Assembly (NCBI GenBank): GCA_022496805.1
Contig: CM040088.1
Location: forward strand, 32,060,452-32,124,451
Reading direction: 5' to 3'
DNA: 64,000 nucleotides
From: Pohlia nutans
Taxonomy: Eukaryota > Streptophyta > Bryopsida > Bryales > Mniaceae
Shown here: positions 1 through 11,414 of the stretch, piece by piece
Position numbering within the stretch: the stretch's first letter is position 1
How the letters are laid out: each line of letters begins with the position of its first letter
Translations under genes and position numbers: made by a program
The notes under the pieces: generated by a model
Databases searched by the model: none
Told to the model about the DNA's origin: nothing
What the model saw: the letters and a program-made list of their open reading frames with translations, nothing else

Positions 1-270
1 AAAAATATACCAACATGCATGCACAATCGAATTAGTGACTTTAATAATAATTAGTAATACAAAAAAACACCACCCTAAAGTTTGAGACAACTTATTAGAA
101 AAATGTAGACCATCCAAATATATGTACAAGTGTTGAGTTTTAAGTCATTTACCAAAAAAACTTGGAACCTTCACATTTTTTATATACAATCATCCAAATA
201 ACACATTCTTTGGTGCATTGGAGCCGTTTTTCATTTTCTAATATGAACATATAAACAAGTAACAAATCTA

Positions 271-662
271 AGAGCATGTCCACCAATGAGATTGGTATCC
301 CTATTTCCAAACCTCACATACGAACACAAACCTAAATTTTTCCAGACCATAACATTGAGTAGTAAAAATCAAAGACTACCCTCCCTCAATGTAATGATGA
401 GGAATATACCTCATCATCTCGTCAGCCCCACCATTAGTTAAGGGCACACATGGGAGGGCCAAGGAGATTTCCGAAGATGAAGTTGGATGAAACCCCAAGG
501 CAACCTCTGCAAGAGCTACTGAATGTTATAACAAGAAGAACTTGTCCAGTGCTCTCAAGCAAAATACCAACCTCGTTGGCAAAAAGCCTTCCCAAGTCAA
601 ATCGAGAGCTTCATTTTTAGTACAAAAAATTTGAGGATAGCAGTCACTTGTGGGAATGCTCT
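271..662. mobile_element. MITE, TA-flanked, GAGCAT termini
   Basis: The left end reads AGAGCATGTCCACCAATGA and the right end is its approximate inverse (TCACTTGTGGGAATGCTCT). TA lies directly outside both ends (269-270 and 663-664). No ORF of note lies inside. GAGCAT-type ends recur at about 3.1-3.3, 3.9 and 61-62.4 kb, so this is one copy of a dispersed family. It ends about 30 bases past the 3' end of the RING-H2 gene and may contribute to its 3' flank. TA duplication suggests Tc1/mariner or PIF/Harbinger ancestry; the family is inferred. Confidence 0.6.
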
Positions 663-693
663 TACAAGTAACGCTTGGCATGGGGGAGTTGGA

Positions 694-2033
<1,340 letters not shown>

Positions 2034-3929
2034 TTCCACAGCTAGCACACCTCTGTGATCAATCTCAAGTCCGAGCAGTCCAGGCCGCCACCGACGTCAC
2101 ACAAGCTCTATCATGGGAGTCAGAGCTTCATCCGCACTCGTACCAGCTCTATCAATTCGTGCCACACGAATTCTTGTCCTCGATTCCCAAGTCGTCATCT
2201 ATGTCCCATACCCCAGCGAACGTCTCACTCTTGTTGCCGGCTTCAATTCTGCTCCCCGGAAAATCTTTCCAGCAGTTCATTGCCGGCGCCTCAATTACTA
2301 CTGCTGGCGCCACTGTAAGGCCCTAGTACTATCACTACACTGCATCAACTACTAACGAACCCTTCACGCCCTGGCCTCATATGATCCTCCGAATCTGAGT
2401 TATCCAGAAGCTAGATGATCGAAATGACACTAGTATCCACATAATGAATGAATTCCAGAAACCACAACATATCTTGCAAGAACTGAACAGTAATTTGATC
2501 GATTCTCACATTGAAAGACGCTACGTCGAGTACATGGCTAGGAACGATCGATCCCCGGCTTGCAAGTACCAGCGACATGGAAATGATGCACTTGTACGCT
2601 TGTACAATCTTGACAGACAGCGTACCATCATCGTGACGCTGCCGGCCGCACACTCAGGTACAACAGCCGTTTGATCCCAGCTCAGGCTCCCCTCCGCCGC
2701 AACAGAACAAGCAAGTGCAGTCGTCCGGCATCTGAAGAATCTTACAGTCTAGTCTTGGACCATGATCGATCGGCACAGAAGCGATGGTATCATCCTGCGC
2801 CATTCTTAGCTCGTACACTGAGAGGAAATGAATGAATACCGCCCAGTGAAGTTGATGCCACAGTTTCGCCACTGTAGCTAGGGGTTTGAACTTACACTGT
2901 TGACCGAGAATTATAGATGCGGAGGTGATCGAGAATGGGTCCACAAGGAGGCTAATCAGTTGAGCTTGAAAGCCTGCATGCACGGGAGGCGGAGCTTGTC
3001 AGTGGTGGTCCTCTTCCTTAGCCAAGGTCTGCCATCGATTGCGCTGCAGAAGGGGTCAACTCCTCCATGATCTCTGCCTAATTAACTTACTCTTCCAGTA
3101 TGCTTGCCCACCAGTGACGGTGGTATCCCTATTTCCCGACGTCATATACCAACCCTGACCTAAATTGTGCCAGTAATGAGGAGTCTCTCTCGTATCAAGA
3201 AAGCAAAACACCAGCCCACGAATGCTCTGACTGATGCAAAAAAGGTCTTTTGAAGTCTCGTCGGGATCTCAATTTTTAGCAAGAAATTTGAAGATAGGGG
3301 GAATCACTGGTGGGAATGCTTCCTACTTGAGGTTGGTATCTTCAAATTTTCTTATTGAAAATTGAGGTCCCCATTTGACTTAAAAAGAATTTTTGTCAGC
3401 CACAGTGTTTGAGGCTGGTGTTTTGCTTCTAAATACCAACCAAACTCCTTCTTGAGGCTTGGATTGGTAAGTTCATACATCGAGTTCAAAATATCCCTCG
3501 TAATTGCATTTTCTAATGCATCTTTGCAAAACTACCCAATTTGGTGAGGGCTGTAGGCATTTGGGGTTTAAGTCATATGAAATGAAAAAGATTTTAAACC
3601 ACTCCTGTCACTTTCACATACAGTAAAGAGGTCCGGGTGTAAATACAGTATTTTCAGGAAACGCATTCACACTTGTACAGATCTAGTTTCCTGTTGCACA
3701 GAACAGCATCATTCAATGTACAGTACAGTACAGACGTGATGGCAGATGCTTGAGGATGGATGGATGAATAGACGGATGAATTCATGGATGAATGGATGGA
3801 CCACCTGAACTATGTCACTGCCGGTAAAGATGCCATTTGTAAAAGGGCGTAGATCGATTAGACCGACACCTCGTGGGCTTGGAATTGGAGTCATTCTAAG
3901 AGCATTCCTACCGGTGGTTGCTATCATTC
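2034..3929. other. Upstream region of the RING-H2 gene, no gene recognised
   Basis: The part from 2034 to about 3080 is richer in G+C than the surrounding DNA and probably includes promoter and 5' UTR of the - strand RING-H2 gene, perhaps an unrecognised exon. None of its short ORFs shows a domain. From 3090 to 3480 it holds a degenerate copy of the GAGCAT-type MITE, with inverted segments such as CACCAGTGACGGTGGTATCC and its counterpart near 3305-3345. A short GGATGAAT repeat occurs at about 3756-3800. Confidence 0.4.
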
Positions 3930-3932
3930 TAA

Positions 3933-4349
3933 GGGTATGTTCGCACCTGGCCTTAGAGGTGGTCTTACAAGGGGGTCTTACACCCTTAAAAAAGTGTGTG
4001 TTCCCACCTACATTCTTTAGTAATTACCAATCCTACATGGATGTACACATGGCACACTTTTAAGAATGGGTATTAGCTAACATTTAGGAGGACGAAAAAT
4101 ATTTGAGCAATAGTAGGCAATTGTTAAGGGAGCACCAAAATAAGAAATATTCCCTAGTTTTGAACACTAAAGAATGGTCTTAGCTAATGTGGCAGTTGAG
4201 GGGCCATTATGTAATCCCCCTACTATTGCTAACACTTTTCCAAACCTCATTGATGACACCTTTCCTACAAAGAAGGTATTTTTCCCAAAATTGTGGGGGT
4301 GTTAAATTTTTATCCACGGTCTTTGCAAAGGCCAAGTGCGAACGGGCCT
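3933..4349. mobile_element. MITE with TTCGCACYTGGCC inverted ends
   Basis: The left end reads GGGTATGTTCGCACCTGGCC and the inverse of the right end reads AGGCCCGTTCGCACTTGGCC. TAA is present on both sides (3930-3932 and 4350-4352), which fits the 3-bp target duplication of PIF/Harbinger (Tourist-type) elements; a TA duplication with a 1-bp indel is also possible. The interior has no supported coding sequence. GGCC-rich ends of similar type bound the 13.6-16.7 kb element. Confidence 0.6.
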
Positions 4350-5721
4350 TAAGGTAACTATATCTAAAAGCGATCTTTGCCTTAAATCGTCCCTAGCTTA
4401 ATCTTCTATAATAAGTAGATTCTGACACCCTACTATTGATGAGAATGTACACAATCTGAACATCAGAGTTTAGGGTTGCTTTATGGTCAACCTATAGTCA
4501 GCACTTTGGAAATTCATAACTTATTCATACGGTGTTCAAATAATGCATGCTAAAGTGCGTTGGAATCCACTTGAACTTGCTATTAAGACCCACTAAAAAT
4601 ATTTTTTGTTCTATGTGTGTAAGTAAACTCAGTTGGTAAGGGGAACACTTTAAGGCATAGTTACTTTAAGAGCATTCCTTTGAAATTTATCATGGTTTGA
4701 TACAGGTGTCTTAAGATCTCTTTGTAAACAATCAAAAGATAATTTTATAAGTTGGAGTATTGTGCATTATGCAAAAGATGATTCAATGTTGTACATTATA
4801 CACTTTTGTCTAATCATTCCAAAATTCATAAGATAATGAGTATTTTTGTATTAGTTTTCATATAATTAAACTGATAATATCTTTTATTATCAAATTTAAA
4901 CATATTTTGACACTATTACTTAATCCAACCGTATGGATGTTATGGAAAAATCATCATCTACAACTTTCATTTGTATGTCACCCTTAAAGAATGGATTTAG
5001 TGTGCATTTTATAGCTCAAAACCGTAAACTACTCTTTTGTCAAAATGAAAACTCACATGGAATGTAAGGACCTAGTAAATTCAATTTCATTTTTTTCTTC
5101 ACCCTAAACTTGAAAAATTCATGTAAAAAACTAAATGCAAAAGCATCACCATGGATGAAAAAGTGTACACTAATTTTGTACATCGTCTAAAAAATGGATG
5201 CTCGGGCAGTTAGGGATCCAAAAGTTAATTTTTCCATATGTGATTGTTCCAAAAGCATATACAACCTAACTAGACGCGATAAATGTAAATGTACCTCACA
5301 AATACATACGGAGTATACAACATCTAATGATTGAAAACCGAAGAGTCAAAACCTACTCACAGAGTTACCTTATGAAGACAACTTCAAAAATTCATAACAT
5401 ATTTATACAGTATCCAAATAATAAATTCTAATGCATTGGAATCCTTTTGAGACTGACGACTGAACCCAGATACAAACTTATTTGTTCTAATACTAGGAAA
5501 TACACTAAAAAGCTAAAAGTCGCAACAATCTTATTGAAAAAACCAAACATGCACAAAACCACATTGTACTGCAGATTTGTTATACACACTTCTACATTAC
5601 AAGACCCACCATATTGCAAATTTGACCTAGACCTCAGGCACACAAATACTTTTCACTGCACATGAAAAGGCAAGCCTTCCTTCCGACCAATGTTCCAATC
5701 AATTTTGATTCGTATTTGTTG
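4350..5721. other. AT-rich intergenic DNA with a dispersed repeat
   Basis: No gene recognised. Segments near 4490-4560 and 5380-5445 (AAAATTCATAACTTATTCAT type, followed by a TGCATTGGAATCC motif) recur near 175-225, 13470-13560, 52990-53035 and 56915-57000, and so represent an old dispersed repeat family. Its ends could not be defined. Confidence 0.5.
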
Positions 5722-5723
5722 TA

Positions 5724-6701
5724 CAGTGGGGTCCAAGGTCGAATGGCGTTTTTGGTTTCGCAGTGGAAACAAATTCAAGTCTGCCCACTTTGAAAGCCTA
5801 CCGAGAGCTCAAAACTTGGTATTTTACCACGAAAGTTTTACCAAAGACTTATCTTTAAGTTAATTATGTTTATGCCAAATTTCAAGGCCAAAAGATTCAC
5901 CCAAAAAAAGTTATTTAAAATCTACCAACATTGGTAGCTGTGGAAAGTTTTTCACTGCTGCCAACTTTGACAGCCTCCCAAAGATTGAATTTTATTTTTT
6001 TTGCTATGAAATTCTTGGAAACAAATCCTCTTTATGATAATGACAAATGATAAAAATTTCAATGCCAAAAGATTAATAAAAAAAAAGATATTAATAATCT
6101 ACCAACATGTGTAGTTGTGGGAAACAATGGGGAAAACTACACACATTGGTAGATTGTAAATATTTTTCTTTGTATAGTTTTTTTGACCTTGAAATTTGGC
6201 ATGAATGTTGTTATCATAAAGAGCATGTTGTGCCAAAAATTTTATGGTAAGTAGACAATTTCTCAACCGTTGGGAGGGTGTCAAAGTTTGTAGCAAAGTT
6301 TCCCCCATTGTTTCCCACAACTACACATGTTGGTAGATTGTTAATATCTTTTTTTTTATTAATCTTTTGGCCTTGAAATTTTTATCACATGTTATTAACA
6401 TATAGAGGTTTTTGTTCCAAGAATTTCATGGCAAAAAAAATAAAATTCAATCTTTGGGAAGCGGCGACAGTGAAAAAATTTCCACAGCTACCAATGTTGG
6501 TAAATTTTGAATATCTTTTTTTCGGTGAATGTTTTGGCCTTGAAATTTGGCATACATATAAATAACTTAAAGATAAGTCTGTAGAAAAACTTTCGTGGTA
6601 AAATACCAATTTTTGAGCTCTCGGGAGGCTTTCAAAGTTGACAGTACTGAAATTTTTCTCACTGCGAAACCAAAAACGCCATTCTACCTTGGACCCCACT
6701 G
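5724..6701. mobile_element. ~980 bp near-palindromic foldback element
   Basis: The two halves are inverted copies along almost their whole length: CAGTGGGGTCCAAGGT at the left, its inverse at the right, and matching segments all the way to a centre near 6.2 kb. Arms are about 450-480 nt with scattered mismatches. TA flanks both ends (5722-5723, 6702-6703). TA plus CAGTG ends resembles the Tc1/mariner style. The short palindromic unit CTACCAACATTGGTAG and variants is repeated inside each arm. No transposase is visible. If transcribed it would fold into one long hairpin RNA. Confidence 0.85.
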
Positions 6702-7115
6702 TACAACGCAATTTCATCCCTACTTCGGTATTGCACCAGGAAGCATGAAAGCTTCACCATTCTCAGGAGTTCACCCATAAAGATCGGGCCAATGACCATG
6801 GAATCATGTTTTATTTGTCAGTCAATTCTGCGAATAAAATAATACAAAAAATCAACTTTATATTTTTAATAAATGAAGCCATGTGTCTACTACAAATCAT
6901 GAATTTTTCATAAATTTTGGTGAAATTTTATAATTGCTATGAATTTTTGAAGTTATTGTAAAGAGAATTCATATCAATTACAAAATGATCTAAAATTTTC
7001 GATTTTCATTACCAAAGGTATAAATTATAATGAAGAAAAGTTTAGTTAATGAAAATCATTCGTGTATCTAAATTTAGAAATTTTTGCTATACCCACCGAA
7101 CTTGTAAGTACAATA

Positions 7116-7262
7116 GAGTTATCTGCAAAGTCCTTCAAACTTTGAAAGAGATACCTAGAATTTTGTTTTAATATAGTTTTATTTGGTCTCTCCAAATAAA
7201 ATTATATAATAGCAAAATTCTAGGTATTTTCTTCAAACTTTGAAGGACTTTGCGGATAACTC
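7116..7262. mobile_element. Small TA-flanked MITE, GAGTTATC ends
   Basis: Left arm GAGTTATCTGCAAAGTCC and right arm GGACTTTGCGGATAACTC are inverted repeats that extend about 50 nt inward with few mismatches. TA lies on both sides (7114-7115 and 7263-7264). No coding sequence. A related, larger and interrupted copy spans 24811-26734. Confidence 0.75.
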
Positions 7263-7393
7263 TAATAAAACACTCAATTTTCAAAGTTTTTCAAAAATTC
7301 AAAGTGGAATATAAACTAGACTTGGCAAGATTCACTTTGTTAGTTAAGCTCAAATGCAATGGAACTCACTGTCATAGCCTAAATTTAGTTTAA

Positions 7394-7973
7394 CCCCTAA
7401 ATGTACCAGGGTGTCCCCGAAATTGACAATTTGAGAAAAAGCATCATAAACTACTATTTAGAAGAATATTTTGGAATTGATATACAAATGAAAGTTCTAG
7501 ATTTTGATATTTAGATTCCATCCGTACGGTTCGATTCACTAATACTCTCACCAATATTTAATTATAAAATTTGAAAGTTAAAATTATAAATTCCTTCTAA
7601 ATTCGATTACAAACAAAATTTTAATATTTTTTGAGTAAAATTTGTTGGAATGAACTTGAAATGAGATACTCTTAAACATGGTGATTCTTTGCAATTTTTG
7701 TGTTTTTTAAATCTATGACCTCATTTTTGCAAGGCCACTTTTGAACTACAGTCAATGCAATTTTGGCTTAGTCAACGACTTGACATACTTCTACATTTGT
7801 AATTTTAGAAAAATATGTAATCAAGTATGACTAAATCCAACCACTAGATAGGACAACAACTTGGTGAAAAATCTCCAAAAAAATGGATGACTTTCATCCA
7901 AGCATTGATGAGAACGTGAGAAGGATTTGAATCTGTTAGTCGTCCACTTTCTGGACGCTCTGACGTTTAGGGG
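7394..7973. mobile_element. TTAA-flanked MITE, 580-bp family, copy 1
   Basis: The element begins CCCCTAAATG and ends GACGTTTAGGGG, with TTAA on both sides (7390-7393 and 7974-7977). A small hairpin GTCCA-5 nt-TGGAC lies just inside the right end. It matches the copy at 35131-35712 over its length (for example the shared segment GATTCCATCCGTACGGTTCG) and the 3'-damaged copy at 24883. No ORF is conserved between copies. TTAA duplication and CCC/GGG ends are piggyBac traits; assignment is inferred. Confidence 0.8.
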
Positions 7974-7977
7974 TTAA

Positions 7978-8220
7978 GCAAAAAAACAGAAAATGTCAAG
8001 ATACACTACACAGTGCACCGTTTTTACAACTCTTTTTGTAATTAGGACCCCATGTAAAATCTAAAAATAGCTTGAATGATCTGAATTTAACTTGAAGGCA
8101 TGGCATGACCAAGCAAAGTCCTTCACAAAAAGAATTGGATGGAAATCATCCATGTAGCAGTTGGAATTGAACAGGCAGTTCCATTCATAAGCCAGTTTTG
8201 GTCTGGGCGGCGTTTAGGGG
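7978..8220. mobile_element. Orphan right end of a TTAA-type MITE
   Basis: A second terminal GGCGTTTAGGGG followed by TTAA (8221-8224) appears 247 bp after the end of the preceding element. No matching left end lies between them, so this is either the distal part of an older element into which the 7394-7973 copy inserted, or a truncated copy. The interior does not match the 580-bp family closely. Confidence 0.5.
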
Positions 8221-8679
8221 TTAAATTTCTCTTCGAAATGCTGTAGAAAAACCATCCTATTGCTGGGCTACGAGCAAAGTGGGTCAAATTTCAAAGCTAT
8301 GTCCAAAGAGACTCTCAAATCAAAGTTCCTGCAGATTCATCACAACCTTGATCCAGAACTTCAAAGTGAAGCAAGGGAAACCACAAAGAGCAACAACAAA
8401 TACAGACCAGGCCAAATCTGCATGCAGGAATCATGAAAGTGAAACAAACTACCTGAGCATTTAAAATTTCTTCGAAAGCCTCTAAATTGGGAGCAAGGGT
8501 TCCGAGCACCTACCAAGCATTCTAAAATCCAGTGCAAAAAAGGGGCATGGAACTCACTTCTGGAAACTCTACTAAAAAACTATCTGTGAAGTCACTAGCA
8601 TGGAAGTTTGCTCTGAGAGTGGAAAGAGAGAACAATGCAACAGCAGAGATGTAGATATCAATATTCACCGTGAGCCAAA

Positions 8680-11414
8680 TCAATCCCATCGGCGTTTCTC
8701 TTCTTCAACGTTCACTGGATGGTACCATGAAGGCTGTTGAATGTAACTACTCAATCTATAATTCAAGAACAATTCCTCATCACTGACCTCTCGGGTGGCG
8801 ACCAGCACAAGCGTGTGCACATCGCTGACTCCAGTGGCAGGCTTCTCCGCCATTTCCACAGTGGACAGTCTTCGGTCATCTGCTACCTCTGGCCTCTGTT
8901 TCTTGCCCTCGTTGATCCAGAGCGGGCCTCGTCTCTGCATGTCCAGCTCCTCATCGTTTCCGAACATGACGTTCGGAATGTACGGCCTCATAGATTGTTC
9001 ACTTGCAATGGAGAATGTGTAGGGACAGATCATTAAATTTGGTTGAACTCCTTCGGGTGGATGATTCGCAAAGTGGCCCAGAGCAATAGGGCTCCTCCGT
9101 TCAAGCTCTGCGCCTTCTAGAGGACCTTGGATCACCTTTCCGCCGCCCACGAATTGCCAAAAACTCGGAGGAGGCGGTCGTTCAGGCTCCACATCAAAGC
9201 TGCTCCCATTGTGACCATCCCACCATTCTCGCTTGTCATCGCCCTTGCCCCACGGTTTGCCATCGACGACAAGGCCGTCATAGCGCGAAATCAAGTAACC
9301 GTTGTCTACGTCAACCTTTGGATACCCAGGCATGTTTCGGTACTGTGAAGGAGAGTAGATGACTCCTGGGTACATGGAAACCACCGTCCCTGGTCCAGCT
9401 CTTCCTTTGATGAACAGGCCCGTGCCAGCTTCTTCGTGCGCTATGCCTGATGGTTTCAAATGTAATGTGAAGCCCATACGTTCTCCAAAAGCTGTTGCCA
9501 CCTGGTCCCTGTTGAGTTGCTTTGTCTCAACCACATCTGCGCTGCACAACATGAACATGTTACAATTCCTTGCCTTTACATGGAACTCCGCTTGATCTGT
9601 GACCTATCGTGCAAATACCGATCCTCATGAATTTAGGTCTTCGAATGGCAAAAGACTCGGCAACTGATTCACTTAAAACCCCTAAAGGACCAAGAAGCCC
9701 GAATTGGGCCTCACGACTTTTTTAGCAGTTTTGAGTAAGTCTCATGTGGACTTCCTTTTGTTCAAGTTTATTTGTTTTCTGACCAACGCATGCAATGTTC
9801 TTCACTGATTCCGGTGATATAAAATTTGGTCAGATCTGAATTGTATTTTTCACAATATGATCAATTGAATTTATCATTTTGAAACCATGAATCCTTGGTC
9901 CTTTAGGGGTTGAAAGAACAACGTGGTTTATATACTAGTAGAAATCATGTAGTAGTGGTTTATATCCCAGAGTTATAGTAGAAATCATGAAAGTTCCATC
10001 AATCTAGAGAAGTTGCGGTAGTGTATAGACGATGATACGTGACTCACCGGGAAGGAACTTCAGGTTCTGGTTGTCTCCCAAGAGCAAAGAGTAAACCGCT
10101 GGGTCGCTTCTTCTCTGGAGGTGGAGTTGGTTTCTCCATAACAGGAGCTTTCAGAAGAATGCGGTCCAATATAGTTGCCATCTGCTTAATCTGACCATGA
10201 ACTAGCTCTTGTACTTGTCGCTGCTGTTCTTCGAAAGGTGTGGACTCTGCAAACTTTGCAAGTTCCTCAGCAGCCTCCGTTTTGCCAGAGGCGCTCTCAC
10301 GCTGGAAGCTGCGAATAACGAGGTCATTCAAAGTTAAAGCGTGGTACAAACAAGCCTGCACAATACAAGTTTCCCTAACATAGCAGACTCCACACATCAA
10401 CATCTGAACATTCAATATCAGATGCCTTAATGCCAAGATTAAACCATTGCAAGGGCGTCAACTAATGTCAAGAGCAGCTAAAAACTCAGAGAAACAAGAC
10501 TTGTGAAACCTGCAGAAGGACAACTGCTTAACCCTTAAAAGGATCGAGAAGCCCAAATCAGGCCTCATGTTTTTCATAGCAGTTTTGAATAGGTCTTATG
10601 TAGACTTCCTTTTATTCAAACTTATTTGTCTTTTATTCAAACACTTGCAATGTTCTTCACTGATTCCAGGGATATAAAATCCAGTCCTATCTGAATTATA
10701 TTTTTCAGAATATGATCAATTGAATTTGTCATTTTTAAAACTATGAATCCTTCGTCCTTTAAGGGTTAACCCCGAAAGGACCAAGAGGCCCAAATTGGAC
10801 ATAACGTTTTTAGCACTTTTTGAGTAGGTCATATGCGGACTTTCTTTTGTTCAATTGCATTTATTTTTTGACCAACACACGCAACGTTCTTCACTGATAC
10901 AAAATTTGGCCATGTCTCAACTCTATTATTTGCACAATATGATCAATCAAATCGGTCATTTTCAAAACCACGAAATCCCGGTACTTTAGGGGTTGGAAAA
11001 ACGAAAGCCGTTTACAAGATCAAAGAATGTTACCTTGTAAGAAGAAAAAGCTTGTGCGTGTCAATCTCATGTTGAAGACGCCGCTTGTCCACGGTAGAGA
11101 ATAGGGTTCCGGTTCGCGACCAGGATTCCCAGAGCTGCAAGATTGCAAAACATGCATGTTACCTTCTATAGGCCTACACATAACAACCATTCTAACACCC
11201 CGACATTGTAACTTTGGCGAACATCCACCGAGTAAAAAAAATATTAGGTCCCAACAAATGGATTCAAACTGTGAACGAAACCTCTAAACCAAAATCACAA
11301 ATACCAGAGTTGCCGAGTTGAGATTGATATCAACACCACCCCGATGAACAGATAATGGTTTCATAACCCTAAACCCTAAACTGGCTCACGTACCTTCCGA
11401 AGTGCGGCTGCCAT
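8680..11414 (-). CDS. SET-domain protein, SETD9-like
   Basis: Four exons: 11414-11394 (seven codons, starting ATG GCA GCC), 11134-11034, 10374-10048 and 9541-8680; the frame is continuous through GT-AG junctions (436 aa). The N-terminal half is helical and charged. The C-terminal exon holds a split SET fold: GTGLFIKG...GTVVSMYPG near its start, a GHFANHPP...QPNL segment in place of the usual NHS motif, and EELFLNYRL at the end, matching the EExxxxY element that closes SET catalytic sites. The VVSMYPG region and overall order are what I recall of animal SETD9, a poorly characterised putative lysine methyltransferase; the substrate is unknown. The exon 3 acceptor was chosen because the alternative AG 19 bases further in breaks the frame. 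Introns 2 and 3 carry three TTAA-type MITEs. Confidence 0.78.
9679..9909. mobile_element. Short TTAA-type MITE in intron 3 of the SETD9-like gene
   Basis: Starts CCCCTAAAGGACCAAGAAG and ends CTTGGTCCTTTAGGGG. The right flank is TTGA and the left is AAAA, so one or both TTAA sites have decayed. About 231 bp. Closely related to 10532-10765 and 10770-10992 and to a truncated copy near 15062-15215 (shared ATATGATCAATTGAATT core). Confidence 0.75.
10532..10765. mobile_element. Short TTAA-type MITE in intron 2 of the SETD9-like gene
   Basis: Starts CCCTTAAAAGGATCGAGAAG and ends GTCCTTTAAGGG, with intact TTAA on both sides (10528-10531, 10766-10769). The right TTAA is shared with the next element. 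Confidence 0.8.
10770..10992. mobile_element. Short TTAA-type MITE abutting the previous copy
   Basis: Begins CCCCGAAAGGACCAAGAGG directly after the shared TTAA at 10766-10769 and ends TACTTTAGGGG followed by TTGG (decayed TTAA). Same family and orientation as the neighbouring copy, giving a head-to-tail pair. This arrangement fits insertion of one element into the TTAA that flanks the other. Confidence 0.75.

Noticed and set aside
4612..4660. CTCAGTTGGTAAGG as a tRNA A box
   Set aside because: No B box or acceptor-stem pairing follows at tRNA distance.
7515..7535. GGTTCGATTCA in the 580-bp MITEs as a Pol III B box
   Set aside because: Only these copies have it, no A box precedes it, and related families have lost the match, so chance is the simpler explanation.
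7961..7977. TTTAGGG at MITE ends as interstitial telomere repeat
   Set aside because: The motif occurs once per end as part of an inverted terminal repeat next to TTAA, never in tandem.
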